A stretch of 64,000 bases of DNA, from assembly GCA_009746045.1 (NCBI GenBank), contig RPFO01000584.1, positions 1,566,343-1,630,342 of the forward strand, written 5' to 3'. Both the position numbers and the translations under genes were made by a program. Positions 1 through 12,600 of the stretch are shown in pieces. Each line of letters starts with the position of its first letter. The first letter of the stretch is position 1. The notes beneath the pieces were generated by a model. The model did not search any database, was not told where the DNA came from, and worked only from the letters and a program-made list of their open reading frames with translations. The stretch comes from Mesostigma viride (lineage: Eukaryota > Streptophyta > Mesostigmatophyceae > Mesostigmatales > Mesostigmataceae).

Positions 1-691
1 GGCCACCATGGAACGAATGTGCCTTCGTCAAGCAAATGTGCTGCCATGAAGCGAATGTTTGCGCACAGTCAAACCTAGTTTGCTATCATCAAACAAGTGT
101 GCCTTTATGTTCTTGCTGCAGCTGTGCTTCAGCCAAGGGCACGTGCTCCCACAAAACCGTGTAGTTTCGGTCATCTGATCTGTGCCACTGTCAGGGTGTA
201 CGGTTCGTGCAAAGTTCTAGGGAAGCGTGACCTGGCACACTAGGCCTTCCCTGGCACTCGGCTTGTCGAAGCTTTGACCAGCGCGCGGTCGGCTGTGTAT
301 GCCGTCTGGCCTGTTTGCCTTGTCCTAGTGTAAGCTCTAGTTTTTTGTCTGTATGGACATGCCCCGTCGCGTGTTGGGCTTTGTGCCACACATCCGCGCT
401 GGCCCATGGCTGGTATAGTATGTGATGCTGCGACGGTGTGTGCACAGACAGTGCTCCGCCCAGCCAGAAGCTTTGTCTCCGATGGCACATTCGTGAGATC
501 TCTCCATCCTTAGCTGAGCTCACCAGCAGCCTTGTCTCACGCTGCCATCCATCCTTCCTGGTACGAGCAGTTGCTGATAATGCATGCTGAGCATGCATGC
601 TAAGAATGCTAGCTATGAAGCCGTGGGAAGCTTAGCCACCCAGGAGCATTACTGCGATTTGCTTGTGCGCGCGACTGGATGGCGTGTGCAG
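1..691. other. Intron or upstream non-coding sequence of PANK2-like gene
   Basis: No convincing exon is seen here. The next exon (692) begins in the last part of the pantothenate kinase domain, so the rest of that domain must lie left of the window and this stretch is probably intron. It holds loose repeats of a 'caa(g)tgtgcc' type near the start and a short palindrome of GCATGC units around 580-600. Confidence 0.5.
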
Positions 692-3600
692 GTCCAAAGG
701 CAGCATGAACGCACATTTTTTGCGGCACGAGGGTTACCTGGGCGCGCTGGGCGCCTTCCTCAAATACGACAATTCTTATGTGACAGGTACAAAGACTGTT
801 TCTCTGACCCGTTTTTGTGACAGGTATGGCAGTTCTTGTGTGACAGGCAAGGTGCCGCATGGCACCCTGCCCTTGACTGAAAGCATGAGGAGATGCATAG
901 TGTAGATGCGTGCTCCTGTACTACTAGTACTGGTGGTGCCCATGGTTTCTGTCCGTGCATGATGCTAGTGGTGCCCATGTAGCTGTCCGTGCATGCCGCT
1001 AGTGGTGGTGGTGCCCATGGTTTCTGTCAGTACATGGCAGAATTTATGTGCTTGAAGGGCGACTTCACGTTCTGGCGTGCTTGTTTACTTCCAATTAGGT
1101 CATTATACCAGCAATGACATAGTTATTTTCGCATGTCAACTTGAGAATAGTGGAATGGTTTGACGTGTCGGCTGTTGTTCCTTGACCCTTCCGCCGGCCA
1201 TGTAATCCTTGCCGGCTGCTCATCTAATCATCTTGCCCATTGCCACACATTCCCTGCTCCGTCCCCCCTCCCCTTCCTTGAACGCCCAGGCCTCCAGCGC
1301 AACTGGTCCTTCCAATGGGTCGAACGCTTCCCCGCCGCATCGGTCTTCTGCGCCGAGAACGTTTCCGGCGCCGCCGCGGAGTCCAATACGGACGCGGGTG
1401 CCAGCAGCAATGGGACGCCCCGCTCGTCCGTGCCTGCCGGGGAGCTGGTGCATGACGCCAACCGGCCGGCCGAGGCGGTGGGTAGTCGCACTGGCAGTTG
1501 TTGTGGGTTGTATGCGCTTGCAGGCAGGTCTTGCTGTGATTTGTGTGGGCAGCAGCAAATTCCTTGGTCAGTGAAATTTTAGTACCATGGTGGTTGGTAG
1601 TGGTGCCAGACGGCCAGCTGGGTTTTCTGTTTTGGTGGGCAGAGATTAGATCATTGGGACAAGGGAGACATTGACGGTACAGGGAATGAACGTGGCAAAG
1701 TTTCTTACTGGGATGGAACGGTTACCAAATGAAGTGGTTTGGATGTAGCTTTGTTGCTTGGGGTGGGTGGGGTAAGGAACAACGGAGGTATTTCCATGAA
1801 GTGCACCTCCTATTAGAAGGGCCGTTGCCTGGGCGGGCGCATCCTCTGGAACAACAACCAAAGATCCATGCTCAAGTTCTTAGTGAGTGGACCAGGAGTG
1901 CTGGCTGCCCACAGATGACGGGAATACATGACAGGCCTTCGTAAATGAATGGGATGCCCATGAATAAATTCCTACAGCATACATGCTTCCATTGACACTG
2001 GGTTTCAGAGTATGCATGGTTGTTGCTTTCAATTTTGATTCGTTCAATTCACCCAGTGCCAAGAAAATGGGCCTCCCTTCGGTAAAGGTATTGGGTTTTG
2101 AATGCCTTGGTACCAGTACCAAGTACAATAAGCATGCCCAACCCCTACCCACCTCTTTGCCATCCAGGTGCCTTTTATCGGTATCGCGCCGGCAATCTGC
2201 ATAAAGCCTACACAATACCTACACAATGCGGGTGCATCACCGGTGCCCTACTCTCGGCTGCCTTGCCTAGCCCCATTTGTTTATGTGATTTGTGTTACGC
2301 TGTGGTTGTCGCTTGACCTTGCTCCTGCCTCCAGAGCAAATCGTGGGTGGAGAAATTCGTGGAGGTCGGCTCGTCACATCTGGGGACTGGCCGCAATGGC
2401 GAGGCCACCCCCTTCATCAAGCCGCGCTCCAGCCTCGAGCTTAAGGGGTCAGCGGCCGCAGGTATGCTGCCACATGGCACGTGCAGTCATGCATGCACCA
2501 CGGTTATTACTAAAGGGCATGATCACATGAGCCCATGTTCATGAACCCAACCACGACCTTCCTGCAATTATGCCGCACTGCCTTCCTGCCATCGTGTGCT
2601 GCCATGTGGTGCTGTGTCCGCACGCAGGCTGGTCCTTGCACTTGAACCTTGCACTGAATGTAGCAGTGACACCACAGAGTTTTCCATCGTATGACATCCT
2701 GTAAGATCTTCCAAGTAAGGATGGCTGTCCTGATGGCTACTAGATTTATCCATCGGTTTGAGCCATCCCTGGTGCCTGTCAGAGCTGCCACCTGTCGCAG
2801 CTTTGCATCTTTCCGAGGAAATTCGCTGTTGCTTGCTAGTAAATATTTCTTATTTCGAAACCTTCCTACGGTGCTCTTTGTGCCTGTTGTGTCTATTGTG
2901 CCCATTGTGCCTGTTGTGCCTATTGTGCCCATTGTGCCCATTGTGCCTGTTGTGCCCATTGTGCCCATTGTGCCCATTGTGCCCATTGTGCCCATTGTGC
3001 CCATTGTGCCCATTGTGCCCATTGTGCCCATTGTGCCTGTTGTGCCCATTGTGCCCATTGTGCCTGTTGTGCCTATTGTGCCTATTGTGCCTTTGTGACC
3101 ATTGTTCCTACTGTGCATATTGCCTCTACAATGCCTGCTGCGCTTCATCGGCAGCCACCTCACGGCTGGCCGGACCGGACCCCGACTTGGTGGCCGCCGA
3201 AGCGGAGGCCAAGTCGATGGAGGGGATGGGAAGTGTGGGCCTGCGCGTGGGCGTGCTGCACCTTTGCCCGACAATTGCGCGATTCCCGCTGCTGGCAGAC
3301 ATGGATGGGTGAGCACACCGTGGCCGCCATGCATGTGTCATTTGCAGATGAGACGACCATCTGTGTTCCTGTCACCTGCATGTCTTTAGTCGGGATGGGC
3401 GGTGCTTCGTGTGCACTAGTGTTGGGGTCGTGTTGTTGGGGTTGTGTTGCTGGGGTTGTGTTGCTGGGGTTGTGTTGCTGCGGTCGTGTTGTTGGGGTCG
3501 TGTTGTTGGGGTCGTGTTGTTGGGGTTGTGTTGCTGGGGTCGTATTGTTGGGGTTGTGTTGCTGGGGTTGTGTTGCTGGGGTTGTGTTGCTGGGGTTGTA

Positions 3601-6600
3601 TTGTTGGGGTTGTATTGTTGGGGTAGTGTTGTTGGGGTCGTGTTGCCGGGGTCGTGTTGTTGGGGTTGTGTTGCTGGGGTTGTGTTGTTGTGGTTGTGTT
3701 GCTGGGGTCGTGTTGCTGGGGTCGTGTTGCTGGGGTTGTGTTGTTGGGGTCTTGTTGTTGGGGTTGTGTTGCTGGGGTTGTGTTGTTGGGGTTGTGTTGT
3801 TGGGGATGTGTGGCTGGGGTTGTGTTGTTGGGGTTGCCTCTCTGGGGTTGTGTTGCTGGGGTTGTGTTGTTGGGGTTGTGTTGTTGGGGTTGTGTTGTTG
3901 GGGTTGTGTTGCTGGGGTCGTATTGTTGGGGTTGTGTTGTTGGGGTTGTGTTGTTGTGGTTGTGTTGCTGGGGTTGTGTTGCTGGGGTTGTGTTGCTGGG
4001 GTTGTGTTGTTGGGGTCGTGTTGCCGGGGTGGTGTTGTTGGGGTTGTGTTGCTGGGGTTGCGTTGTTGGGGTTGTGTTGCTGCGGTCGTGTTGTTGGGGT
4101 CGTGTTGTTGGGGTCGTGTTGTTGGGGTCGTGTTGCTGGGGTTGTGTTGCTGGGGTTGTATTGTTGGGGTTGTGTTGCTGGGGTTGCGTTGCTGGGGTTG
4201 CGTTGTTGGGGTTGTGTTGCTGGGGTTGTGTTGTTGGGGTTGTGTTGCTGGGGTTGTGTTTTGGGGGTTGTGTTTTGGGGGTTGTGTTGCTGGGGTTGTG
4301 TCGTTGGGGATGTGTGGCTGGGGTTGTGCTGTTGGGGATGTGTTGCTGGGGTTGTGTTGTGGGGGTTGTGTTGCTGGGGTTGTGTTGTTGGGGTCGTGTT
4401 GTTGGGGATATGTTGGGAGGGGAAGCCTGGCAGTTGGGGGGCATAACTTTTTGTCAATCTAGGCATCACTATTTTTCTTCTCTGCATAGGGCTCCCTTTC
4501 TATATCACGCTCTCACTGATTAGGGAATCCGGGGGGAAAGCGATGGCTCATGAGCAGGCGGCTTCAAAAATGGTTGCGCCATTCGCATGAATGGCTCGTG
4601 GTTGTGCTCTCGCTACAGTTTGCCTGCTAACTTTTTGGTACCGATTGAGCCAGAGAGGTCCGCACGCATTGGTCTTAACAGAGTAACTTAACAGAGTAAC
4701 TATAATTCGTTTGTTGCAGCCGCTGTAGCTGAGGATGGACAGATCTGCTATCGATGTATGGTACATGCACCTTAACATATAGTACATGCACAAGTGAGCA
4801 CCTTCACGAAATCCTCATGTTGATCTTGGTGGTATCGTAGTGGCTAGCCCGGCCATCGTAAAGCACAAAGTCTCAAAGCCGCTAGCATTATCTGCGCATT
4901 CTGTCCTGCACCCGTTTCCATGCCCATTGCCTCGTGGTCCTTACCTCGATTGCATTACCTATAACGCATCGTCCCCATGTACGCGGCCACTCCATCATAC
5001 GGCACCCCCCCATGCTGCCACTCCCCCATGCGGCACACCCCCACGTTCTACACGCCCCCCCATGTCCAGCTACGAGCCGAACACGGTGGACATCATGCAG
5101 GACACGGCAGAGCTGGAGTACTGGATCACCGTGCTGACTCAGCAGCTGCCCAACCTGGTGGAGAAGGTATGCTGTCAACTGTGCGCGTGCAACAGCTGCC
5201 CAACCGGGTGGGGAACTCATAGGGGAGGGAGCGGGGGGGGGGGGGGCGGGGGCAGGGCAGTGAGCCGCAGGCAAATAGCGCAGGTTGCTGTTTGTGGCAG
5301 GTCACTACCTAGCCACGGTCACCTGTTTCCAAGGCATTATTTCGTTGCCTTGCGATTCTTTGCCGGAACAAACAATCACCGAGTCCGCACGCACAGCAGC
5401 AACCATGTGTGCAAGGGGCAGCGGATTGCAACCACCGTTGCTCATGAACCTGCATTATGCGCTGCTGTTGTTTGGCGGTTTGGCCCCCTTGCTCCCGCAA
5501 TGCCACGGCGACAGGCCATCGAAAGCGAGGGCGGCACCGAAGACGCCATTCAGCGGGGCCGGGCATTTGAGTTCTCATTCCGGGCGCACCTGGCCAGGTG
5601 AGAGGAGCATTTTTGGCATGCTGAATCCACTAGTGCCGACTGGCTAATCCTGCGCCGCGTGTGACATCTGGAGTGCTCACTGGCTAATCATGCGCCACCG
5701 CCCTAACTCAAAACATGCCATGGATGTGAAAGAATCCAGGCAACATGCACTTGTATGATATTGAGCACCTATATTGCACAACTTCGGTTCAGCACACCTT
5801 GACCCCAACTGGACCCCCGGATTCCATGGCTACCGATTGTCATCACGTGCAACGAAGGGGTATGCTGCCCTTTTGTTTTTCTTCATGTGGCTTGGCCCCT
5901 TGCTATGTGTGTCTAGCTGGCGCTGATGGCGCTTCCCCCCCCCCCCCCCCCCCCCCCCTTATCATATCGCAGATATCCAAGGTCGGTCCCCGTGCGATGC
6001 AGGCACTCATGGCTTGTCCTCATAGGCTTGTATTTGCTGCCTTGTGCCTCTCATACCTGCTGCCTTGTGCCTGTTATTCTTGCTGCCTTGTGCCTGTTAT
6101 TCCTGCTGCCTCGTGCTTCTTATTTCTGCTGCCTTGTGCCTCTTATGCTCGTTGCCTTCTGCCTCGTATTCCTGCTGCCTTGTGCCTCATGCCTCTGCTG
6201 CCTTGTGCCTCATGCCTCTGCTGCCTTGTGCCTCATGCCTCTTCTGCCTGCCGTGATCGTGCCTCTGCCGCCTTGTATCCGGCGCGCAGGTTGCGGGGTG
6301 AGCCGGCGGCGTACGGCCGCCTGGGCCTCGCAGGCCTGCTGAGCATGCGGGAGGACTGCTTGCGCGAGTTCCACTTCGTGGACGCGTACAAGCCCGAGAA
6401 GGAGAAGTGAGTGTGCTGATAGTGAGTTTGCTCGCTGTCTGGATGGCACAAGAACTGCACATGTCTCGCTTTTTTTTGTGGACGCGCGCAAGTCGAGAAG
6501 GAGAAGTGAGTGCGCTGGTATATATTGGCTGCTGTATGGATGCGTGGTGACAGGAGAACTGAGACGGGAGCTTTTTGGATGTCAAATGGCGGGGATGGGT

Positions 6601-9600
6601 TTGTGGCAGGAATATTTTTTCTCTAAACTCCTGTTTTGCTCGATGAGGCGGGGCATATAGGGTGGGCATTGCACCCGCAAACACTGGCATGACAGGCCGT
6701 CAGTCATGGTGGACGACTCATTGGTGGACGATGAATTGGTAGATGATTCGTTCATGGTGGACAACCGGGTGCCCTCAAAGGCGAGTGGGAATAGTGATGG
6801 GTGTTGGCATGAGACATGAGTGGGGTCTCCAATTTGTGGGGGCCTGTTGTTGGCAGGAAAAGTGAGGCCCCCCCAATCATCCCGGTTGTGCACACCACAT
6901 CCACCACACCGTGTTATCAACCCGTTCAAGAGACCTCAGCCTGCTTAATACCCCCCTTTAGCACGGATGGTACCACCCCAGCTGTCATCTCAGCTGTGTG
7001 CGTGTCAGTGCCGATGGCGCGCATGTCAACGGCGCCCTTTGTCCTTAGGCCATTCCTCCCCCACCCCCCACCCCCCACCCCACCCCCACGCCTTCCTCCC
7101 AAAACACGGGTACATGGGACGCCCCACCCTGCAGGGAGTCTGCTGCGGCGCTCCAGGTGTTCCCCGACCTGCTGGTGGAACTGGACGCGATGGAGCCGGT
7201 AGGTGGCACGACAGGCCCCCCCATCGTGATAGCGACGCGATGGAGCCGGTAGGTGGCACGACAGGCCCCCCCATGGCGATAGCGACGCGATGGAGCCGGT
7301 AGGTGGCACGACAGGCCCCCCCATGGCGATAGCGACGCGATGGAGCCGGTAGGTGGCACGACAGGCCCCCCCATGGCGATAGCGACGCGATGGAGCCGGT
7401 AGGTGGCACGACAGGCCCCCCCATGGCGATAGCGACGCGATGGAGCCGGTAGGTGGCACGACAGGCCCCCCCATGGCGATAGCGACGCGATGGAGCCGGT
7501 AGGTGGCACGACAGGCCCCCCCATGGCGATAGCGACGCGATGGAGCCGGTAGGTGGCACGACAGGCCCCCCCATGGCGATAGCGACGCGATGGAGCCGGT
7601 AGGTGGCACGACAGGCCCCCCCATCGCGATTGCTACTGCCTGTTAGGGTACAGGTGCGTGGCATGCCATGCATGCTGGATAGCACATGGCTCTTTAGACA
7701 GGCATTGGGAGCTCCAACGCTTATAGCGAGAGTTTAGTGGGATGTGGGTCGTTTGGATGCGGGTGATGTAGATGTGGGGATTTGGGATGCGGGTGATGTA
7801 GATGTGGGGATTGGGGATGCGCGGCATTTTATCGCAGATTGTCATCAGAGAATGTTTCATGGACCAGGAGTTGGATGACTCCGAAGCACAGCCTGGATTT
7901 TCCCCAGCAAGCGAGCAGAAAGTGCTAACGTTTTGCCCATCGGTTATGGAGCACCGTCAACTGCCCATGCGGGCTGCAGTTCACCTTGTTGTGCGCACTC
8001 AGCGGTTAGTGTCCCTTGTGCCCAATCTGCGATTTATGTTGGGCTGCACGGCCTGCCGTTCCCATGGTCATGCCAATCAATGGTGCACCACGCGCCTGGC
8101 TGGTGGCTTCTGCGCGCTGTTTGCTCCTGTGGGTGCCCACACCCACCCTACCGGCATGCAACATTGGGTGCCCACACCCACCCTACCGGCTTGCAACGTG
8201 ATGCTTGCAGGAGGCGCGCCTCCTGGCACTGATTGAGGGTGTGCTGGCCGGCAACATCTTTGACTGGGGTAAGCCAGGATGCTGCCACTTTCCTGCACAT
8301 CACGGGTGAATTTTTGTTGGTGGGAGTGCAAGTATGGGTTGATCCATCAACTTCATTTTGTGAACTTTGAAGATTCATATGAAACGCTTTTAACCTTTGT
8401 TTCCTTGTCAATGCTGTCGGCATGGCACTGCTTGTGACGATCGACGTGTATAGTCTGAGGACAATGTATAGTCTGTTTGACATGGACCGATCGCTGGAAC
8501 CAAAGGTATGTTGTTTTGGCTGCAGCAAAAGTCTGTTGGACATACGTTTTCTGTCAGCGTGATGGTACTAATAATTAGTTAACGAGCACGTGAGTGCGTC
8601 ACGCGGGTGGTTGTAATAGTACATTTACGACGGTACTAATAATGAGTTAACGAGCACGTGAGTGCGTGACGTGGGTGGTACTAACAGTATACATTTAAGC
8701 GAGCAAGTACCATGAACTAGCTTAGTTTTTTACGCATGAGTTGCTGCAGTCGCTGCATGGCACTTTTGGAAATGCTGCATTGCCTAGTTCCGGGGAGCAG
8801 CAACACACTAGTATGTGAGTAGCCTTCAGGCAAGTTGGCCACACAAGGCAGCAACAGGGTTGGTCACAACCTCGGCAAGCTTGTTCCCCACTTTATGTGT
8901 GTTGCCGCCTGGCGCAGGTGCGCGTGCGTGCGTCCAGCTGTACAAGACGGGCACCATTTTGGAGATGTACCGTGAGACGCGGAGAAACGTCAAGCGGCCC
9001 TGGCTGGTGCGTGCACGGTTCCCTACGATGGAGAGTTAACTGCGTATGACAAGCTGGCTGTGGTTGATATGGGGTTGTCAAAGGCCAACATTATGGTTGG
9101 ATGATGTGCCATCTTTGTTGGGTGTGGCTGTCCACACCTAGTCCCCCCCCCCCCCCGTGATTAGTGCAATGACATAGCTGGAGCGGTGGGTTGGCCCGGG
9201 GTCATATTGGGTAAAAGTTCCAATTTCAAAGGCAGGCCTGTGAAACTTCCAAAGTAGGCATCTAAATTCTGGATCGTGTCTATGTATGTAAACGCTGGTC
9301 TAGCGTGTGTGCATGCATTTCTCCATCCAACCATTCCCTGTGTATCAAAAGTATATTCCCTGTGTGTCAAAAGTATATTCCCTGTGTATCAAAAGTATAT
9401 TCCCTGTATATCAAAAGTATATTCCCTGTGTATGCACATCTACACAAGATCCTCGTCACGCCTTGTCACGCCTCGTCACGCCGGCTGTGCCGCGTCTACA
9501 TTGCATGCCGCATGGCTGGCCTTGCTTGCAAATGCGTCAGGCTTTAGGTGCCTCCCGCGAGCTTTGCTATCTTATCTGGTGCTCTTGGTCAAGGAAGTGT

Positions 9601-12600
9601 TAATATGGCTATCTCACAAGTTCCTGGGTATTCCCCACCATGTTATCTGATGCTCTTGGTCAAGGAAGTGTTGATATGGCTATCTCACAAGCTCCTGGGT
9701 ATTCCCCACCATGTCGTAAACGCTGTGATCACCCTCTATGGGAAGGTCGCTGCGTGCCTAACCCTCGTCGTGCCTTTGCATCGTGTGTTGTGTGGTCATC
9801 ACTTTGCCATCGCATTCTGCTGCCCTGTCATGGCACATTACTTCTGCTGCCCGCAGGTGGACGACTTCGATGCGTTCCAAGAGACCTGGTTCTCGCGGCT
9901 GTCCGGCGAAGGTAAGTCTTGTCGGAGAAGGTGCGCCAAGCGCTGCTGGCACCGCGATGTCTTTTCTCGTGCGTATGCAAGCTACCTGGTTTTGACAATA
10001 TACTATGCTAACTATGTTCTATGTCAAGGATCTCTTCTTTACATAAAGCAATGACACGAACGCCCTTATCCCACAGAGACGCGCGGCTGGTACCTGACAG
10101 CATAGGCCGTACATTGCTCCTTTGGCCTTTGTCATGTCCTTTGTCCTTTTGCCTTTGTGCCACCCCCTATACCCCATGTGTTGGCGCCCCATGCTCCCTT
10201 TGCCTCTTCTGCCTCTTCTGCCCGCATGCGTGTCCATGGCCACACAAACCTTCCTCTACCCCAGACACGCAAGATGTCACTGAATATGAGCATTTTGCCT
10301 GTGGTGAACCCCCCCCCACGCACTCTCGAAAACCTTTTGCCTGCGGTGCCCCCCCCCCCCACACCCTCTCACCGCCTCTAGACGCGCGCGGCATGTACCG
10401 GCGCGCGCTCCTGTTTGTGGACAACGCGGGCGCGGATGTGGTGCTGGGCATGCTGCCGCTGGCGCGGGAGATGCTGTACGCGGGGATCGAGGTGAGGGTG
10501 TTTATGGATGTATGCAGAGGACAGACCTACTTGAGGATTACAGATGCGGTATGTGGGCATTGGGGTGAGGACGAAGCACATGATGTGGGCATTGAGGTGA
10601 AGGGCATGAATGTGGATTGATCTTTAGAGATGCTCTGCGCGGGGATAGAGCATTTGGGGCATTTTATGGATGTGTGCAGAGGGCATTGAGGCTTATAGAT
10701 GCGGTATGTGGGGATGACTTGTGAGGGGCATGATTTGTGAATGGGTCGCAAGGGTAAGCATGTTGTGTGCGGGGGTTGAGGTGAGGGCCAGAGGGAGTAG
10801 TCAGCATTGTAGATGGCGGTATGCAGCATCATAGATGCGGGGATGGAGGTGAGGAGTGAGGACGGATGCATGGGTGGAACAGGGCATATAGATTCATGGA
10901 TGTGGTATGCGGGGGCGGAGTCGAGGGTGATGACCTGGTATTGATCTTCATACACGAATTGATCTTTGCACACGGGGATTGAGGTGAGGTGCTTTGTATT
11001 TGATTTTACATGGTGAGCTTGACAAAGGAGTCCAGATCTTCATAGATCTTAAGGGGGACCCATCGAGGTGAGTGGCATGGGTGATGTTTGGGTAGCAAAG
11101 GGTGGAGGTTGTTGTACGAGTGGATTTGAGGTGAGGGTGGTGAGCAGGTATAGATCATTTAATAGATCTTTGCGCTTGTTCGATGCGGCTTCATAGTGAG
11201 GAGCATGACTTTGTGGGCTTTTCAATCCTGACCCACCTCCTCCATCCAGCAGATATATGCCTCCTCTCGCTTGTATGCACCACATATTTTGTTTTAGCTT
11301 CACACTACTATGTCGTAGCTTCACGCGGCAAAGAGAAGACGAAAGATTCCTTGAACCCTGTGTGACCCAAACATAGTTTCCCTTGTCCTAAGTAACAGGA
11401 TACTAGGAATCCCATGCCGTCTATCTTTGGCTTGTGTGTGGCTGCGTGATCTTCGCCAGGTCATCATTGTCGCCAACTGGAAACCTGCCATCAACGACAT
11501 CACAGTGGAGGAGATGCGCTATGTGATCGCGGAAGCCGCCAAGGTGGGGGAGGAAGGCAGCTGTCAGCTTTACTGCACCGCATGTGGTTGAATCCCAAGC
11601 AAAATTCACACGGTATACGGGGTCAATCGGGCATATTTATTTGGGGGTTGCTGCTGCCAGCTTAATGATGGCGTTGCAGGTGGCTGGATTCTACAGTCTG
11701 CATCTTTTCTTGCCGCCACGCATTCCAGCCGTGCTAGTATATTCGTTTATTATATGCTTGTAGCATCACAGGCTGTGCATGGCGGTCGCCCCTGCTATGC
11801 GTTGTATGAAACTTCCTGCTTTTTTGGCATGTTTATATAGATGGCCCTCCTTCCCTATGCTCTGCCTGGTTGATCCTGTGGTGGCGTCGTCACAAGAGAA
11901 CACTGGGCCGTATAGAAGCCATGTGCCGTTCACCTTCTTTAAAGGGAATTATTATCATTAAGCAATTCTCTGCCATTTACCCTCCCAGTCATAGTAAAAT
12001 CCTCCCTGTCATAGTGGAATCATGACAAGAGCTTGTTTTCCCGTGTCGCTCGAACACAAACCCTTGTCTCGACGTCTCCTGACGGCACATCCCTATGGCC
12101 GTGTCGCGTCGCCACCGTCCTCACGTCGCCACAGCACTGCCACGTGTTGCGCACAGCGGCCGGCCTGGGTGAGATCGTGGGCAAGCCGCCTGGGTGCACG
12201 TGCGGCGACAACGGCGAGTACGAGACACCCTCAGCCAGCGACAGCGAGGGGTCTGTCAACGGGCAGGGGGGGGCCCACGGACACCGGGGAGGGGATGCTG
12301 GCGGCCACCCACACTCGCGGGCCAAGCAGCGGTGCTTGCGCTGCGGCCTCTACAGCGCGAGCGCGCCAGACCTGGCTGGTAGGTCACTTCACCGTGCTAG
12401 TGGGGTCTGGCTGGCGCATAGGCTGCTTGCCCGTGCTAGTGGGGTCTGCCTGGCAGGTAGGTCACTTGCCCGTTGGGGTCTGCCTGACGTGCTGGACGTT
12501 GTGTAGAAAAAAGCGCGAACTGCGCACACAACGAAACCAGTAAGTATGAAACACGTGGGGCTTGACGTGCCATGTTTCCCTATTGTATCGTTCTGGGATA

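Noticed and set aside
2758-3312. Val-Pro-Ile / Leu-Cys-Pro repeat protein
   Set aside because: Its repeat part is the 9-bp intronic minisatellite; only the last 154 bases (3155-3308) are a true exon.
3372-4523. Pro/Gln/Asn/Thr-rich and Cys/Trp/Gly-rich repeat frames on both strands
   Set aside because: They are produced by the 15-bp minisatellite, which lies in an intron of the PANK2-like gene.
7185-7630. CRISPR-like array
   Set aside because: The units are directly abutting identical repeats with no unique spacers, and the genome is eukaryotic.
6926-7685. Reverse-strand protein with a repeated GGPVVPPTGSIASLSPW unit
   Set aside because: Antisense of the 50-bp array over exon 8 of a well-supported plus-strand gene.
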